In this document: in pieces, positions 8,170 to 17,093 of the stretch
Layout: each line of letters starts with the position of its first letter
Numbering within the stretch: position 1 is the first letter of the stretch
NCBI RefSeq assembly: GCF_014779765.1
Contig: NZ_JACXZA010000003.1
Span: 248,001 to 312,000, forward strand
DNA: 64,000 nt
Reading direction: 5' to 3'
From: Paenibacillus terricola
Lineage (GTDB): Bacteria > Bacillota > Bacilli > Paenibacillales > Paenibacillaceae
Notes under the pieces: model-generated
What the model saw: only the letters and a program-made list of their open reading frames with translations
What the model was told of the DNA's origin: nothing
Databases searched by the model: none
Made by a program: the position numbers and the translations under genes

Positions 8170-9576
8170 TTATTGGGATACCGGAAGCTTGGCTTTGATC
8201 CAATCCAAGTATCCGCCTTTGACGTTAAGCACGTCTTTCAAACCGCCAGCCTGCAGCAAGCTTGCTGCAATAGACGAACGCGCGCCGCTGCGACATTGAA
8301 CGACATAGGTTTTTTCTTTAGGCAATTCGTGCAGCCGTTCCGGCAATGTTCCAAGCATAAGATGCAAGGCTCCCGGAATATTGCCTTCCTCCCACTCGCT
8401 CTGATTGCGTACGTCCACCAGACAGTATCGGTCATCCTCGAGCAGCGAATGAAGCAGATGCACATCGATTTCCGAATAGCTCTCGTTGTGCTCGGGATCA
8501 ACCAGAGCGACGAAAGGCTCTATGACGCCGACAACGCGATCCAAACCGATGGAAGCGAGCATCTGTCTTATATTCGGCACGTCGGCTCCGCCGGCCAGCA
8601 GAACGATATCTTTATCGTAGTCCAGCAGCCAACCCGCCCAATTGACCAACGATTTGTTATAAGGAATGTTGATTGCTCCTTCATAGTGAGCACGGGCAAA
8701 TTCGATGGAAGGACGCGTATCGACTAGCAAAGGGTCTGAACCGAATTTGCCCAATTCGCTTACATTGCCGATATAATCGATGTCCTCCGTTCGCACGATA
8801 GCCGGTCCGACTTTATTGATGTGCTTCATCCTGGCAAAATACTTCGGAGGCTCCGGCTGGCCTGCAAGCAGCTCCCGGACGAAGCTCTCCTCATCGTCCA
8901 TCTTCAACGCCCAATTGTTCCGCTTCTCGTAACCGACCGTGGACGATGGAACTGCGCCAAGCGCTTTGCCGCAGGCGCTACCCGCTCCGTGAGCCGGCCA
9001 TACCTGAAGAAAGTCGGGAAGTGCCTTGAACTTCTTTAGCGACTGGAACATTTGTCTAGCTCCGGTTTCAGACGTGCCCACGATGCCGGCCGCTTTCTCC
9101 AGCAAATCCGGTCTGCCGATATCGCCGACAAACACGAAATCCCCGCTGAAGATTCCCATAGGCTCTTCTGCCCCGCCTCCCAAGTCAGTCAAGAGGAAGG
9201 AGATGCTTTCCGGCGTATGGCCAGGCGTATGAAGCACCTCGAATTTCAAATTGCCGATGCGAAACTCGCTGCCTTCCTTAAGCAGCACATGGTTCACTTC
9301 GTTCAAATATTGGTATTTCCAATTCTCATCGCCTTCATCCGACAAATACAGCTCAGCTCCGCATTGGACGCCTAGCTGCTTGGCTCCTGATACAAAATCG
9401 GCATGGATATGCGTCTCCGTCGCCGCCGTTATGCGCAAGCCTTCCTTCTTCGCAGCTTCCAGATAAGGCTTCACGTTGCGTGCCGGATCGACCACAATAG
9501 CTTCGCCAGTTCTTTGGCAGCCTACCAGATATGACATATGCGCAAGATTCTCATCAAAAAACGAGCGGATGAACAT
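8170..9576 (-). CDS. cstB: CstB-like persulfide dioxygenase with two rhodanese domains
   Basis: 468 residues. The N-terminal metallo-beta-lactamase domain has T-H-I-H-A-D (H56, H58, D60), HTPGHTPESI and the later FSGDFVFVGDIGRPDL, as in ETHE1-type non-haem iron persulfide dioxygenases. Two rhodanese domains follow: the first (about 270-360) lacks an active-site Cys (LLAGGADVPN at that position), the second has C428 in QCRSGARS. This order matches CstB of Staphylococcus aureus, which converts low-molecular-weight persulfides to thiosulfate. Start 9576 follows AAAGGGG; it begins 4 nt after the DUF1641 stop. Last gene of the SQR operon. Confidence 0.88.
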   Translation of the reverse strand: MFIRSFFDENLAHMSYLVGCQRTGEAIVVDPARNVKPYLEAAKKEGLRITAATETHIHADFVSGAKQLGVQCGAELYLSDEGDENWKYQYLNEVNHVLLKEGSEFRIGNLKFEVLHTPGHTPESISFLLTDLGGGAEEPMGIFSGDFVFVGDIGRPDLLEKAAGIVGTSETGARQMFQSLKKFKALPDFLQVWPAHGAGSACGKALGAVPSSTVGYEKRNNWALKMDDEESFVRELLAGQPEPPKYFARMKHINKVGPAIVRTEDIDYIGNVSELGKFGSDPLLVDTRPSIEFARAHYEGAINIPYNKSLVNWAGWLLDYDKDIVLLAGGADVPNIRQMLASIGLDRVVGVIEPFVALVDPEHNESYSEIDVHLLHSLLEDDRYCLVDVRNQSEWEEGNIPGALHLMLGTLPERLHELPKEKTYVVQCRSGARSSIAASLLQAGGLKDVLNVKGGYLDWIKAKLPVSQ

Positions 9577-9580
9577 AAGA

Positions 9581-10150
9581 TCAAGCCCCTTTGTTATTCT
9601 TCGCATGCTTATGAACAACTTCCAATAACGTCTCGAAATATCGGAACCCGCTTACAAGCGCTGGATTTTTCAATAGCTTGAAGATACGCATAATCGAAAT
9701 CTTGGAATAGGGTTGTTCATTGCGGTAGCGCAAATTGGTCTCGGCCAAGATGTCCGTTCCTTCTTGAACGAGAGGCAGCTCCTTAAGGCTTCCCGCAAGA
9801 TAGGCCAGCGACTGCTTGTCCGTTACGACCTGTTTGACGAATGAAGCTGCTTCCTCCGCCTTCTCAAGCGATTCGACAAGCAAGGGAAGCTTATGCGTCA
9901 ATGCAAGGATCGCAGATGCGTGCTCGCCGGACAGCTGAAGACTGTTCCACTTGTCCTCCGCTTCGTCTGCTAATGCGCTCAAGGACGACTTGTCGCTGAG
10001 CACATGACGTACGAACGCCGTTTTGTCCTCGAGCATTTGCAGCGCGTCCGTAAGCTCGGGCAGCTTATTAATCAGATAAAGAAGCGATTCTTTGTGCTCG
10101 GGGCTTTCCAATATCGCCTTGATTTGAGCATCCGTAGTTAGATCAGCCAT
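9581..10150 (-). CDS. DUF1641 domain protein
   Basis: 189 residues, acidic and helical, with repeated LINKLPELTDALQMLEDK-like segments and a C-terminal SKISIMRIFKLLKNP motif typical of DUF1641. No membrane helix or catalytic motif is apparent. DUF1641 proteins are encoded beside sulfide:quinone oxidoreductases and formate dehydrogenase-like genes in many Firmicutes, suggesting an accessory or membrane-docking role, but no biochemical function is established to my knowledge. AAGGAGG precedes the start. It sits between SQR (26 nt upstream) and the CstB-like gene (4 nt downstream), one transcription unit. Confidence 0.8.
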   Translation of the reverse strand: MADLTTDAQIKAILESPEHKESLLYLINKLPELTDALQMLEDKTAFVRHVLSDKSSLSALADEAEDKWNSLQLSGEHASAILALTHKLPLLVESLEKAEEAASFVKQVVTDKQSLAYLAGSLKELPLVQEGTDILAETNLRYRNEQPYSKISIMRIFKLLKNPALVSGFRYFETLLEVVHKHAKNNKGA

Positions 10151-10176
10151 TAGGCATCCTCCTTGTTAACGCAGAT

Positions 10177-11376
10177 TTACATAAGTCCGCGCAGCATTCC
10201 GTTCCAGTACATGATCGGGAGAAGGTTCCTTTTCATCAAATACATGCTCACCCGCTCCTGCGACTGGTCGATCGGGAACGATTCGGCTGGGTTTTTATCA
10301 TAATCGAATTCGGCAAGCACCAGTTTGTTATAGCCGGTCACGAGCGGACATGATGTATAACCGTCGTAGTGGGCCTTTGGTTCTTTGCCATTCATCAGCG
10401 ACAGCAGATTGGCTGCGACCGTCGGCGCTTGTTTGCGTATGGCCGCTCCCGTCTTCGACGTCGGAAGATTGGAACAGTCGCCCGCGCCGAATACGTTCGG
10501 ATATTTGTTATGCTGGAGCGTGTGCTTGTCTACGTCGACCCATCCGTCTTTGTCCGCAAGCGGGCTGCTTGCGATAAACGGGAACGGCCCCATCGGCGGC
10601 GTGACATGGATCATATCGTAATGAAGCGATAACGTTTCTTTCGTGTCCAAGTTCTGGAATGTCGCTTTCCGGCCTTCTCCGTCGATACCGATAAGTTCGA
10701 CCCTGAACTTGGTGTCGATTTTCTTTCTTTCGACGACTTGATCGAGCGTATCCGCATAGCGCTTGACAGCGAAAATATTCGGCAAACCGGATGCGAATAC
10801 AACGCGGCTCTTCGCTCGCACGCCCGATTTGCGGAAATAATCATCCGCCAAATACATAATTTTTTGCGGAGCGCCGCCGCACTTCACCTGCGTGCTCGGC
10901 TGCGTGAATATCGCCGTTCCGCCCTTGAAATTTCGGATATTGTCCCAAGTGCTCTGCACGTATTCGGGAGAATAATTGCTGCATACTCCGTTTTTGCCGA
11001 TTGACTCTTTCAGGCCCGGCACTTTATCCCAATAAATTTGCAGCCCCGCCGCTACGACCAAATAATCGTAAGCAATCGCGCCACTGCTGCGCGTAAGAAG
11101 CCGATTGTCATCCGGGCGGATTTCCGTAACGGCATCCTGAATCCAATTGACGCCATCGGGTATGAAATCAGCCTGTTCCCGAACCGAATCCTCCAGCTTG
11201 GCGGCACCCCCTCCGACCAGCGTCCAGAGCGGCTGGTAATAATGCTTGCTCGACGGATCGATGATTACGATTTGATCTTTCAAATGCGGAGCGCTTCGAA
11301 TCAGTCTAGCCGCGATGGAAACGCCGGCCGAGCCGGCCCCGATTATTGCAACCTTTGCATGATGAGTGAAGTCCAT
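10177..11376 (-). CDS. sqr: Sulfide:quinone oxidoreductase
   Basis: 399 residues, a flavoprotein of the disulfide reductase fold. The FAD-binding GAGSAGVSIA lies near the N-terminus and a second nucleotide-proximal motif VFGAGDCSNLP near residue 295. C132 (NGVCSNYS) and C166 (VKCGGAPQK) are placed as the redox-active pair of type II SQR. It oxidises sulfide at the membrane surface, passes electrons to menaquinone and hands sulfane sulfur to a thiol acceptor, feeding the downstream persulfide dioxygenase. GGGGAGG precedes ATG 11376. First gene of the operon; a CsoR/CstR-type operator lies about 65-80 nt upstream. Confidence 0.9.
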   Translation of the reverse strand: MDFTHHAKVAIIGAGSAGVSIAARLIRSAPHLKDQIVIIDPSSKHYYQPLWTLVGGGAAKLEDSVREQADFIPDGVNWIQDAVTEIRPDDNRLLTRSSGAIAYDYLVVAAGLQIYWDKVPGLKESIGKNGVCSNYSPEYVQSTWDNIRNFKGGTAIFTQPSTQVKCGGAPQKIMYLADDYFRKSGVRAKSRVVFASGLPNIFAVKRYADTLDQVVERKKIDTKFRVELIGIDGEGRKATFQNLDTKETLSLHYDMIHVTPPMGPFPFIASSPLADKDGWVDVDKHTLQHNKYPNVFGAGDCSNLPTSKTGAAIRKQAPTVAANLLSLMNGKEPKAHYDGYTSCPLVTGYNKLVLAEFDYDKNPAESFPIDQSQERVSMYLMKRNLLPIMYWNGMLRGLM

Positions 11377-11440
11377 GGTTACAGCCTCCCCATTGGGTTT
11401 GAATTGTTGTGATAGGTCTATCGTACAGGAAAAGCTCCGT

Positions 11441-11458
11441 TATACCCATAGGGGTATT
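11441..11458 (-). promoter_or_regulatory. CsoR/CstR-type operator upstream of sqr
   Basis: TATACCCATAGGGGTATT is a near-palindromic G/C-tract operator like those of the CsoR/CstR (DUF156) repressors, which sense copper or persulfide. It is 14 of 15 identical over its core to a site at 44149-44168. The repressor gene is not in this window. Confidence 0.7.
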
Positions 11459-11570
11459 CCCTCATATTTAAAGTAGTCTTCGAATCATAGAATACTAGTC
11501 TATGACTTCGATAAGCGATCTACGCTATACCCTGTTTTGACCCTTATGAGGCCCCACCAAACAACAAAAA

Positions 11571-11594
11571 AGCACGCCAGCTAATTGGCGTGCT
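11571..11594 (-). terminator. Terminator behind the tRNA-Ala remnant
   Basis: AGCACGCC pairs with GGCGTGCT around an 8-nt loop. On the minus strand it is followed by TTTTTTGTTGTTT. It lies just 3' of the degraded tRNA, as a similar hairpin lies behind the intact tRNA at 17906. Confidence 0.7.
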
Positions 11595-11608
11595 TCAAAT
11601 TTGTTGTT

Positions 11609-11680
11609 TGGTGGAGTATAGGCGATTCGAAGCCCTGGCCTATTAGCTGCCAACGACTCGCTCTACCACCATTGGCTACT
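11609..11680 (-). pseudogene. Degraded tRNA-Ala(GGC) copy
   Basis: The minus strand matches the intact tRNA-Ala at 17906-17981 through the anticodon loop (TTGGCAG), the T-arm (CAGGGCTTCGAAT) and the CTCCACCA end. The acceptor 5' strand and the anticodon stem no longer pair, and the D-arm is altered, so it should not fold as a tRNA. Confidence 0.6.
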
Positions 11681-11809
11681 ACACTGTAAGATAGATTTCC
11701 TTGAAGAGTACCGTTTTTACTCTGTACGTAACCAGCCTCGCTGTTGCAGGACTGGCAAGAACAAATCAACAAAGTGGATATGCCCCAATATTCACCTGAA
11801 AAATGACCT

Positions 11810-12355
11810 TTACAACACTGTTTCTGAGCTTAGACGACTGACAACCAATTGTCCTTCGATTTGCTGGGGGTTGCGAAGCAGGTTGAAGATCGGGCAAACC
11901 TGCTCGATCGCTTGATGGAGCGCCTGCAATGTTTCCTCTGACTCTTCGGATTCTATTATTAATTTGTAGTGAATGTTATGAGGGTAAATCGGGATATGCT
12001 CGTATCCCGGACGACCAGCTAGTGGGTGCATCTCCCCTGTCACTTCTACTTCAAGCGAGTGTAGCGACACTTGTCTGTCAGCTGCTTGGATTAATGCGAT
12101 GTGCGTCAAGCAGCTTCCCAACACCCCAAGCTGAAGCTCAGGCGAAGAGGGGCCTAGATTATAGCCCGCGAAATCCGGTGGACTGTCGCTTATGACTTGG
12201 AAATCACGAATTCGGATTTCCCGAACACCACTTCTTCCCGACGCTCTTACCTTAGCGCTGAGAGCGTTAACTTGATCCGGCTGTTTCTCTGCTTGAACTC
12301 TACGAGTTAGAAGTGCTTCCCTTTTCTCTTTCAAGTATTCATTTAAGGTTCCCAT
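11810..12355 (-). CDS. OsmC family peroxiredoxin-like protein
   Basis: 181 residues. It has the two OsmC cysteines, C82 in LGSCLTHIAL and C154 in EQVCPIFNLL, about 70 residues apart as in OsmC/Ohr organic hydroperoxide reductases and YhfA-like relatives. Cytoplasmic, no signal peptide. Start 12355 is chosen over 12394 because AAAGGGGATAG lies just upstream. It is separated from metQ by only 22 nt and follows it on the same strand, so it probably belongs to the metNIQ unit, suggesting a role with reactive sulfur or peroxides; the substrate is not determinable from sequence. Confidence 0.85.
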   Translation of the reverse strand: MGTLNEYLKEKREALLTRRVQAEKQPDQVNALSAKVRASGRSGVREIRIRDFQVISDSPPDFAGYNLGPSSPELQLGVLGSCLTHIALIQAADRQVSLHSLEVEVTGEMHPLAGRPGYEHIPIYPHNIHYKLIIESEESEETLQALHQAIEQVCPIFNLLRNPQQIEGQLVVSRLSSETVL

Positions 12356-12377
12356 TCTTCTATCCCCTTTACTAAGT

Positions 12378-13268
12378 TTAGAACGCAGGAACAACCGCTA
12401 CTCCGTATTTCTCTTCAATAAATTTCTTCACTTCCGGTGTTGTTAACGCCTCGTCTAACTTCTTAATCTCATCACGGTTCTCGTCCCCGCTTCTTACAAC
12501 GATGACATTCGCGTATGGCGAATTTGCGTCTTCCCTGAACAATGCGCTCTGCGGATCGATCTTAGCCTCCAGAACCAAGTTTGTATTAATGATCGCTCCG
12601 TCCAGATCCGGCAGAGATCTTGGCAATGTTGCGGAATCAGCTTCTACGAACTTGAGCTTTTTCGGATTGTCGATAATATCCTTCGGAGTAGCTTCGTAAG
12701 TCGTTAGCCCGTCTTTGAGCTTGATTAGACCCTGCTGCTGCAGGAGAACGAGAGCACGATATTCATTGGATGGATTGTTCGGAATGCCGATTGTGGCTCC
12801 TTCTTTGATTTCGTCCTTGGATTTGAGCTTGCTCGAGTAGAAGCCGATTGGCTCCACATGAACTTTTGTCGTCACGACGAAGTTGTAGCCCTTCTCGTCT
12901 TTGACGGAGTCCAAATAAGGAACGTGTTGGAAGTAGTTGGCATCGATCTGCTTTTCCTGCAATGCCGGATTCAACTGCCCTTCATCGTCGAGTACTTTGA
13001 TCTCCAGATTAATGCCTTCCTCTTTAAGCTTAGGCTTGATGAACTCCAAAATCTCGGCATGAGGTACAGCTGCCGCTCCGACTTTTAATGTGACTTCTTT
13101 AACCGGCTCGGAGGCGGACGAGGACGTACTGTCGCTCGGATTTTGATTAGCAGAAGCTTGCTCGGAATTATTGCTGGAGGACCCGTTGTTATTCGAACCG
13201 CAAGCAGCAGCCACTAAGCTCACAACAAACAGTAAGGCAACAAGAACAACCAATCTTTTCTTAGACAT
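12378..13268 (-). CDS. metQ: Methionine ABC transporter substrate-binding lipoprotein
   Basis: 296 residues. Signal peptide with lipobox VAAACGSN (Cys about residue 23), a Ser/Asn-rich linker, then a NlpA/MetQ fold: KVGAAAVPHAEILEF, LEIKVLDDEGQLNPAL, DANYFQHVPYLD and GIPNNPSNEYRALVLL. It binds D- or L-methionine outside the membrane for the MetI permease. Third gene of metN-metI-metQ on the minus strand, about 70 nt after metI. Confidence 0.95.
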   Translation of the reverse strand: MSKKRLVVLVALLFVVSLVAAACGSNNNGSSSNNSEQASANQNPSDSTSSSASEPVKEVTLKVGAAAVPHAEILEFIKPKLKEEGINLEIKVLDDEGQLNPALQEKQIDANYFQHVPYLDSVKDEKGYNFVVTTKVHVEPIGFYSSKLKSKDEIKEGATIGIPNNPSNEYRALVLLQQQGLIKLKDGLTTYEATPKDIIDNPKKLKFVEADSATLPRSLPDLDGAIINTNLVLEAKIDPQSALFREDANSPYANVIVVRSGDENRDEIKKLDEALTTPEVKKFIEEKYGVAVVPAF

Positions 13269-13340
13269 TTTCTCTCCTACTTTCTATTTTTGTATGTAAA
13301 ATTATTAAGACCTCAAATCGCTCTTCCCCGCAAACCAGCA

Positions 13341-14009
13341 TTATTCGAGCTTGTAACGCCTGTTGTAAATGGACTTCGATATCCCGTCGCCGGTCCACTG
13401 GATCGATTGAATCAGAAGGATGATGACCAAGACGGTGGCAAACATAATATCCTCCCGGAATCGTTGGTAACCGAAGCGAATCGCTAGACTTCCAAGTCCG
13501 CCAGCCCCAATTGCTCCGGCAACTGCTGTTAATTCGGTAATTCCGATGATGGCAATGGTTACGCCTCGCACAAGCGCAGGCAGCGCTTCAGGAATGAGAA
13601 CCCGGAAGATGATTGTAATGGGCGAAGCGCCAACCGCGATCGCCGCCTCAATCTTCCCTGCTCCTACTTCCTTCAACGAATTCTCCACGATACGTCCCAG
13701 GAAAGGGGCCGCACCGATCGATAACGCAACGATAGCTGCGGTGGGACCAAGCGATGTTCCTACGATCAGACGCGCTAATGGAAGCAACAGCACGATCAGG
13801 ATAATAAACGGAATCGATCGAACACCGTTGATGAGGAAGCTAATCATCTTGTTGATAGGCACGGACTGTAGGACATGCCCTTTGTCGGTTACAACAAGCA
13901 GAATACCGAGGGCCAACCCCAATAAAAGGGCGAAGAAAGATGACCAAGCCACCATATAGAGCGTCTCTCGAAGAGCTTCCCAGAGGAGTTCAAATAAATC
14001 GTTTTTCAT
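13341..14009 (-). CDS. metI: Methionine ABC transporter permease
   Basis: 222 residues with five or six hydrophobic helices and the EAA loop [21 protein letters not shown] that contacts the ATPase. Matches the D-methionine transporter permease MetI in length and motifs ([21 protein letters not shown]). Its ATG overlaps the metN stop by 4 nt, indicating coupled translation. Confidence 0.95.
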   Translation of the reverse strand: MKNDLFELLWEALRETLYMVAWSSFFALLLGLALGILLVVTDKGHVLQSVPINKMISFLINGVRSIPFIILIVLLLPLARLIVGTSLGPTAAIVALSIGAAPFLGRIVENSLKEVGAGKIEAAIAVGASPITIIFRVLIPEALPALVRGVTIAIIGITELTAVAGAIGAGGLGSLAIRFGYQRFREDIMFATVLVIILLIQSIQWTGDGISKSIYNRRYKLE

Positions 14010-14791
14010 ATTCCCTCCCCCAGTCCTTCGATTAATCCTCGTCTAGCACGATACTGCTCCATAACGCCTACGAATCTTCGTGCGGTATCGCTCTTCGGGT
14101 TCAAGAACAATTTGGCGACTGGACCGGTCTCCACGATTCTCCCATTCTCGATGACGGCCATGCTATCGCATATATGCTGGAGAACTTCCAATTCGTGAGT
14201 AATCAGCACGATCGTCAGCTTCAACTGGCGGTTAATGTCCTTTAGCAGTTCCAGAATGGAATAGGTAGTCTCTGGATCGAGAGCCGAAGTCGCTTCATCG
14301 CTTAGCAGTACATCTGGATCATTCGCGAGCGCGCGGGCAATGCCAACCCGCTGCTTCTGCCCCCCGCTAAGTTGCGCCGGATATGCCTCTTCCTTGTCGG
14401 ACAGCTTAACCAAGTCAAGAATCTCCCGGACTCGCTGTCGAATTCGCTCCCTTGGATGACCTGCGACCACGAGCGGAAACGCAACATTCTGATAAACGGT
14501 TTTACCATCCAGCAGATTAAAATGTTGAAAGATCATACCGATCTTTTGCCTAGCTTTGCGAAGTCTACGACCACTCAATTGCGTAATATCTTCGCCTCCG
14601 ATCCAGATACGCCCCGAATCCGGTTCCTCCAGTCGGTTCATGCATCGGATCAGCGTGGATTTGCCAGCTCCGCTAACTCCGATAATGCCAAAAATTTCGC
14701 CTGTGGCAATCTGTAAATCGATGCGGTCCAGCGCTGAGACGCTTCCTTTTGTCGTCAGGTAGGTTTTGCTCAGTTGCTCCACGAGAATCAA
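14006..14791 (-). CDS. metN: Methionine ABC transporter ATP-binding protein
   Basis: 261 residues: Walker [11 protein letters not shown]-loop, signature LSGGQKQRV, Walker [15 protein letters not shown] and the H-loop LITHELEV, as in MetN. It lacks most of the usual C-terminal ACT-like (NIL) regulatory domain; MetN proteins are usually about 340 residues, so this is a short version. TTG start at 14791 behind AAGGAGGTGA. A terminator-like hairpin lies directly upstream in the leader. Confidence 0.93.
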   Translation of the reverse strand: MILVEQLSKTYLTTKGSVSALDRIDLQIATGEIFGIIGVSGAGKSTLIRCMNRLEEPDSGRIWIGGEDITQLSGRRLRKARQKIGMIFQHFNLLDGKTVYQNVAFPLVVAGHPRERIRQRVREILDLVKLSDKEEAYPAQLSGGQKQRVGIARALANDPDVLLSDEATSALDPETTYSILELLKDINRQLKLTIVLITHELEVLQHICDSMAVIENGRIVETGPVAKLFLNPKSDTARRFVGVMEQYRARRGLIEGLGEGI

Positions 14792-14819
14792 ATCGTCACC
14801 TCCTTATACAAATAAAAAA

Positions 14820-14861
14820 AACTAAGCCTTTCCCCCTTCATTGAAGGACGAATACTTAGTT
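14820..14861 (-). terminator. Leader terminator upstream of metN
   Basis: On the minus strand AACTAAG and CTTAGTT enclose a nested CCTTCA/TGAAGG hairpin, followed by TTTTTTTT, ending about 15 nt before the metN ribosome binding site. Being inside the 5' leader, it looks like an attenuator. I see no S-box or T-box core in the leader. An adjacent perfect palindrome CCAGATATCTGG at 14863-14874 may be part of a competing structure or an operator. Confidence 0.6.
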
Positions 14862-14924
14862 TCCAGATATCTGGTCAGCTTAATGATACATATTAAATTC
14901 TTATTATTCCGATGTGCTTATATT

Positions 14925-14953
14925 AATTTAATTCATTTTTCACAAGGTGTCAA
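14925..14953 (-). promoter_or_regulatory. Promoter of the metNIQ operon
   Basis: TTGACA (14953-14948), a 17-nt spacer and TAAATT (14930-14925) on the minus strand. The predicted leader is about 125 nt. The divergent monooxygenase gene shares this intergenic region. Confidence 0.6.
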
Positions 14954-15032
14954 TATCTTCCCAAAAAAGGCACCTTTTAATTATACTATTCTTACTATTC
15001 ACACAAAACCACTTGGATTTAGGAGGTTTATC

Positions 15033-16364
15033 ATGAGCATCGCAACACGCCAAATGAAACTATCGGCATATTTGGTTGGTACCGGAATGCATGTCGCCTC
15101 ATGGAGGCTGCCGCAGGCTCTCGCAGGTGCCAGCATTGACATCGACTACTACAAGAAGCTTGTAAGAACAGCCGAAAAAGGGAAATTCGATATCGCGTTT
15201 CTAGCTGACAGCCTAGCGATCAATGAAGTTTCTCATCCCAACATTCTAAACCGTTACGAGCCGATCACTCTTATCGCTGCTTTAGCCGGCAGCACGGAGC
15301 AAATCGGCATTGTCGCCACAGCATCTACCTCCTACATCGAGCCTTTCAACCTCGCTCGTCTGTTGATGTCCGTCGATCATATTAGCAAGGGCCGGGCTGG
15401 CTGGAACATCGTCACGACCCGCGATTTATCAGGCAACACTGCGAGAAATTTCAGTGCCGAGGATCATCTTGAGCATGGATTCCGCTATCGAAGGGCTAAT
15501 GAGTTCATTGATGTGGTGCTCGGATTGTGGGATAGCTGGGAGGACAACGCTTTTATCCACGATAAGGAGAACGGCGTGTTCTTTGATCGCAACAAGCTTC
15601 ATCGGCTCCAGCACAAGGGAGAGTTCTTCTCTGTAGAAGGTCCTCTGAATATCGGCCGTTCCCCCCAAGGGCGCCCCGTACTTGTTCAAGCCGGCGTCTC
15701 CGATTCCAGGCAAGAACTCTCTTCCCGAGTAGGGGAGATCATCTTCTCGATCAAGTACGATTTCGACGATGCGAGGGCTTACTATGATGCCTTCAAGAAC
15801 AAAGTGGACGCGGCAGGACGGAATCCGGATCAAGTTTATATTCTACAAGGCATCTCCCCCATTATCGGCTCTACAGAAGAAGAAGCAAGAGAGAAGAGAA
15901 GCCGGCTAGAGTCCCTCATTCCCGAAGAAACCGGCATCGGTTTTCTATCCGATTATTTCCAAGGCTTCGTCGATTTCACCGGTTTTACTTTAGACGACCG
16001 GGCTAAGGATGCCGGACTAGATCGCCTCCCGATGACAAAGACCGATTACTTAAAGCATCAGCCGGTTATTTCCCGGATCAATCCGACTCTACGCGAGGTT
16101 TACTCCCTGCTCACCGGATCGTTCAGCAGCGACCATCTGGTCGGTACCCCTGAGAAGATTGCCGACACTTTAGAGTATTGGTTCCGTAACCGCGCTGCTG
16201 ACGGCTTTATGCTGATGGCGCCTTCGTTACCTGACGGATTGGAGGATTTCGTCGAGCAAGTCGTCCCCATTTTGCAGAAGCGAGGCTTATTCCGACTCGA
16301 GTACACCGGCTCTACCTTGAGGGAGCATCTTGGCCTTCCGTTTCCGGCAAACCGTTACGCTTGA
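15033..16364 (+). CDS. LLM-class flavin-dependent monooxygenase, NtaA/SnaA/DszA type
   Basis: 443 residues of the bacterial luciferase-like TIM-barrel family. The NtaA/DszA subgroup is recognised by AFLADSLAIN, FNLARLLMSVDHISKGRAGWNIVTT, the HRLQHKGEFFSVEGPLNIGRSPQGRPVLVQAG block and the C-terminal DGFMLMAPSLPDGLEDF. These enzymes use FMNH2 from a separate reductase to oxidise aminopolycarboxylates, sulfones, sulfonates or thioethers. GGAGG precedes ATG 15033. Divergent transcription from metNIQ suggests scavenging of an organosulfur or methionine-derived compound; the substrate is inferred only from context. No flavin reductase is nearby. Confidence 0.88.
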   Translation: MSIATRQMKLSAYLVGTGMHVASWRLPQALAGASIDIDYYKKLVRTAEKGKFDIAFLADSLAINEVSHPNILNRYEPITLIAALAGSTEQIGIVATASTSYIEPFNLARLLMSVDHISKGRAGWNIVTTRDLSGNTARNFSAEDHLEHGFRYRRANEFIDVVLGLWDSWEDNAFIHDKENGVFFDRNKLHRLQHKGEFFSVEGPLNIGRSPQGRPVLVQAGVSDSRQELSSRVGEIIFSIKYDFDDARAYYDAFKNKVDAAGRNPDQVYILQGISPIIGSTEEEAREKRSRLESLIPEETGIGFLSDYFQGFVDFTGFTLDDRAKDAGLDRLPMTKTDYLKHQPVISRINPTLREVYSLLTGSFSSDHLVGTPEKIADTLEYWFRNRAADGFMLMAPSLPDGLEDFVEQVVPILQKRGLFRLEYTGSTLREHLGLPFPANRYA

Positions 16365-16378
16365 TCTCGTAACAGCCA

Positions 16379-17065
16379 TTATAATAAATCGATGCTTTGC
16401 ACAGAACCGATATACTCGTATTTATATATTTTACCTGCTGTACCTGACGGAATTGCTCGGAGCTTCCCTTTCTTCACAAGACCCTGGCAGTACTTACCGT
16501 CTGCTTGTGGACCTCAAGTTCGTCAGCCGCTTTCGACGGACTGATGATACGATGATATCGAATCGCCAATTGCATCAACTGACGTTCGATTTTGATATAT
16601 TTGCGATGATCCATCCCATTCTTCCCTCCCGCTGCCGCTAGATAAGGGGCTAGAATGCTCCGAACCATGGCGAGCACGAAGGATGGATTCTCTTTCATTT
16701 CATCCAGCGCTATCGAGATTACATAACAATCTTGGGATTGAAGAAACAATCCTCTATTCAAATCCATTCGATATTTCGAGCGATCCGTGCCATGCGAACC
16801 ATAGTCCATAATTTCGATGACGAACCGCAGACTCCCTATGATCCACATAAAGTCTACGAAATACGACCGCCCCCGCCAATCTTTAACCTCATATTCCGGA
16901 TATAAGCCATCAAAATGCCCTATAAGCTCCCACCATATTTGTTCCGCAAACATTCGATTACCGAAGCCATGACCTCTCTTCAGAGTATCTTTTCGCTCCC
17001 CATGGCGTTTGGACATATGTGTCTTAATCCACAACTCATGTTCGATCTCGAAACTCAGACTGCAT
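16379..17065 (-). pseudogene. Endonuclease-like (DUF559-type) protein with C-terminal winged helix, frameshifted
   Basis: The main open part (17034 to 16474) encodes a restriction-endonuclease-like core (GRSYFVDFMWIIGSLRFVIEI, DLNRGLFLQSQDCYVI) and the start of a helix-turn-helix (SPSKAADELEVHKQTVS), then runs out of frame. One added base at 16490/16491 restores a natural continuation (CQGLVKKGKLRAIPSGTAGK, then IYKYEYIG) to TAA 16379, 14 nt from the convergent monooxygenase stop. At the 5' end, ATG 17065 behind GGGAGAGGTG joins the main frame only through a second shift near 17050. At least one frameshift is well supported. Function unknown; sequencing error is the alternative to a true pseudogene. 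Confidence 0.6.
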
Positions 17066-17093
17066 CACCTCTCCCGACTAACAAAATAAGCCC

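Noticed and set aside
11609-11680. Functional tRNA gene
   Set aside because: The acceptor and anticodon stems do not pair; only the T-arm and 3' end are preserved.
11581-11772. 63-codon minus-strand open frame
   Set aside because: It runs through the tRNA-Ala remnant and its terminator and has no protein-like features.
14792-15032. SAM (S-box) riboswitch upstream of metN
   Set aside because: The conserved S-box core sequences are not present; only a terminator and palindrome can be seen.
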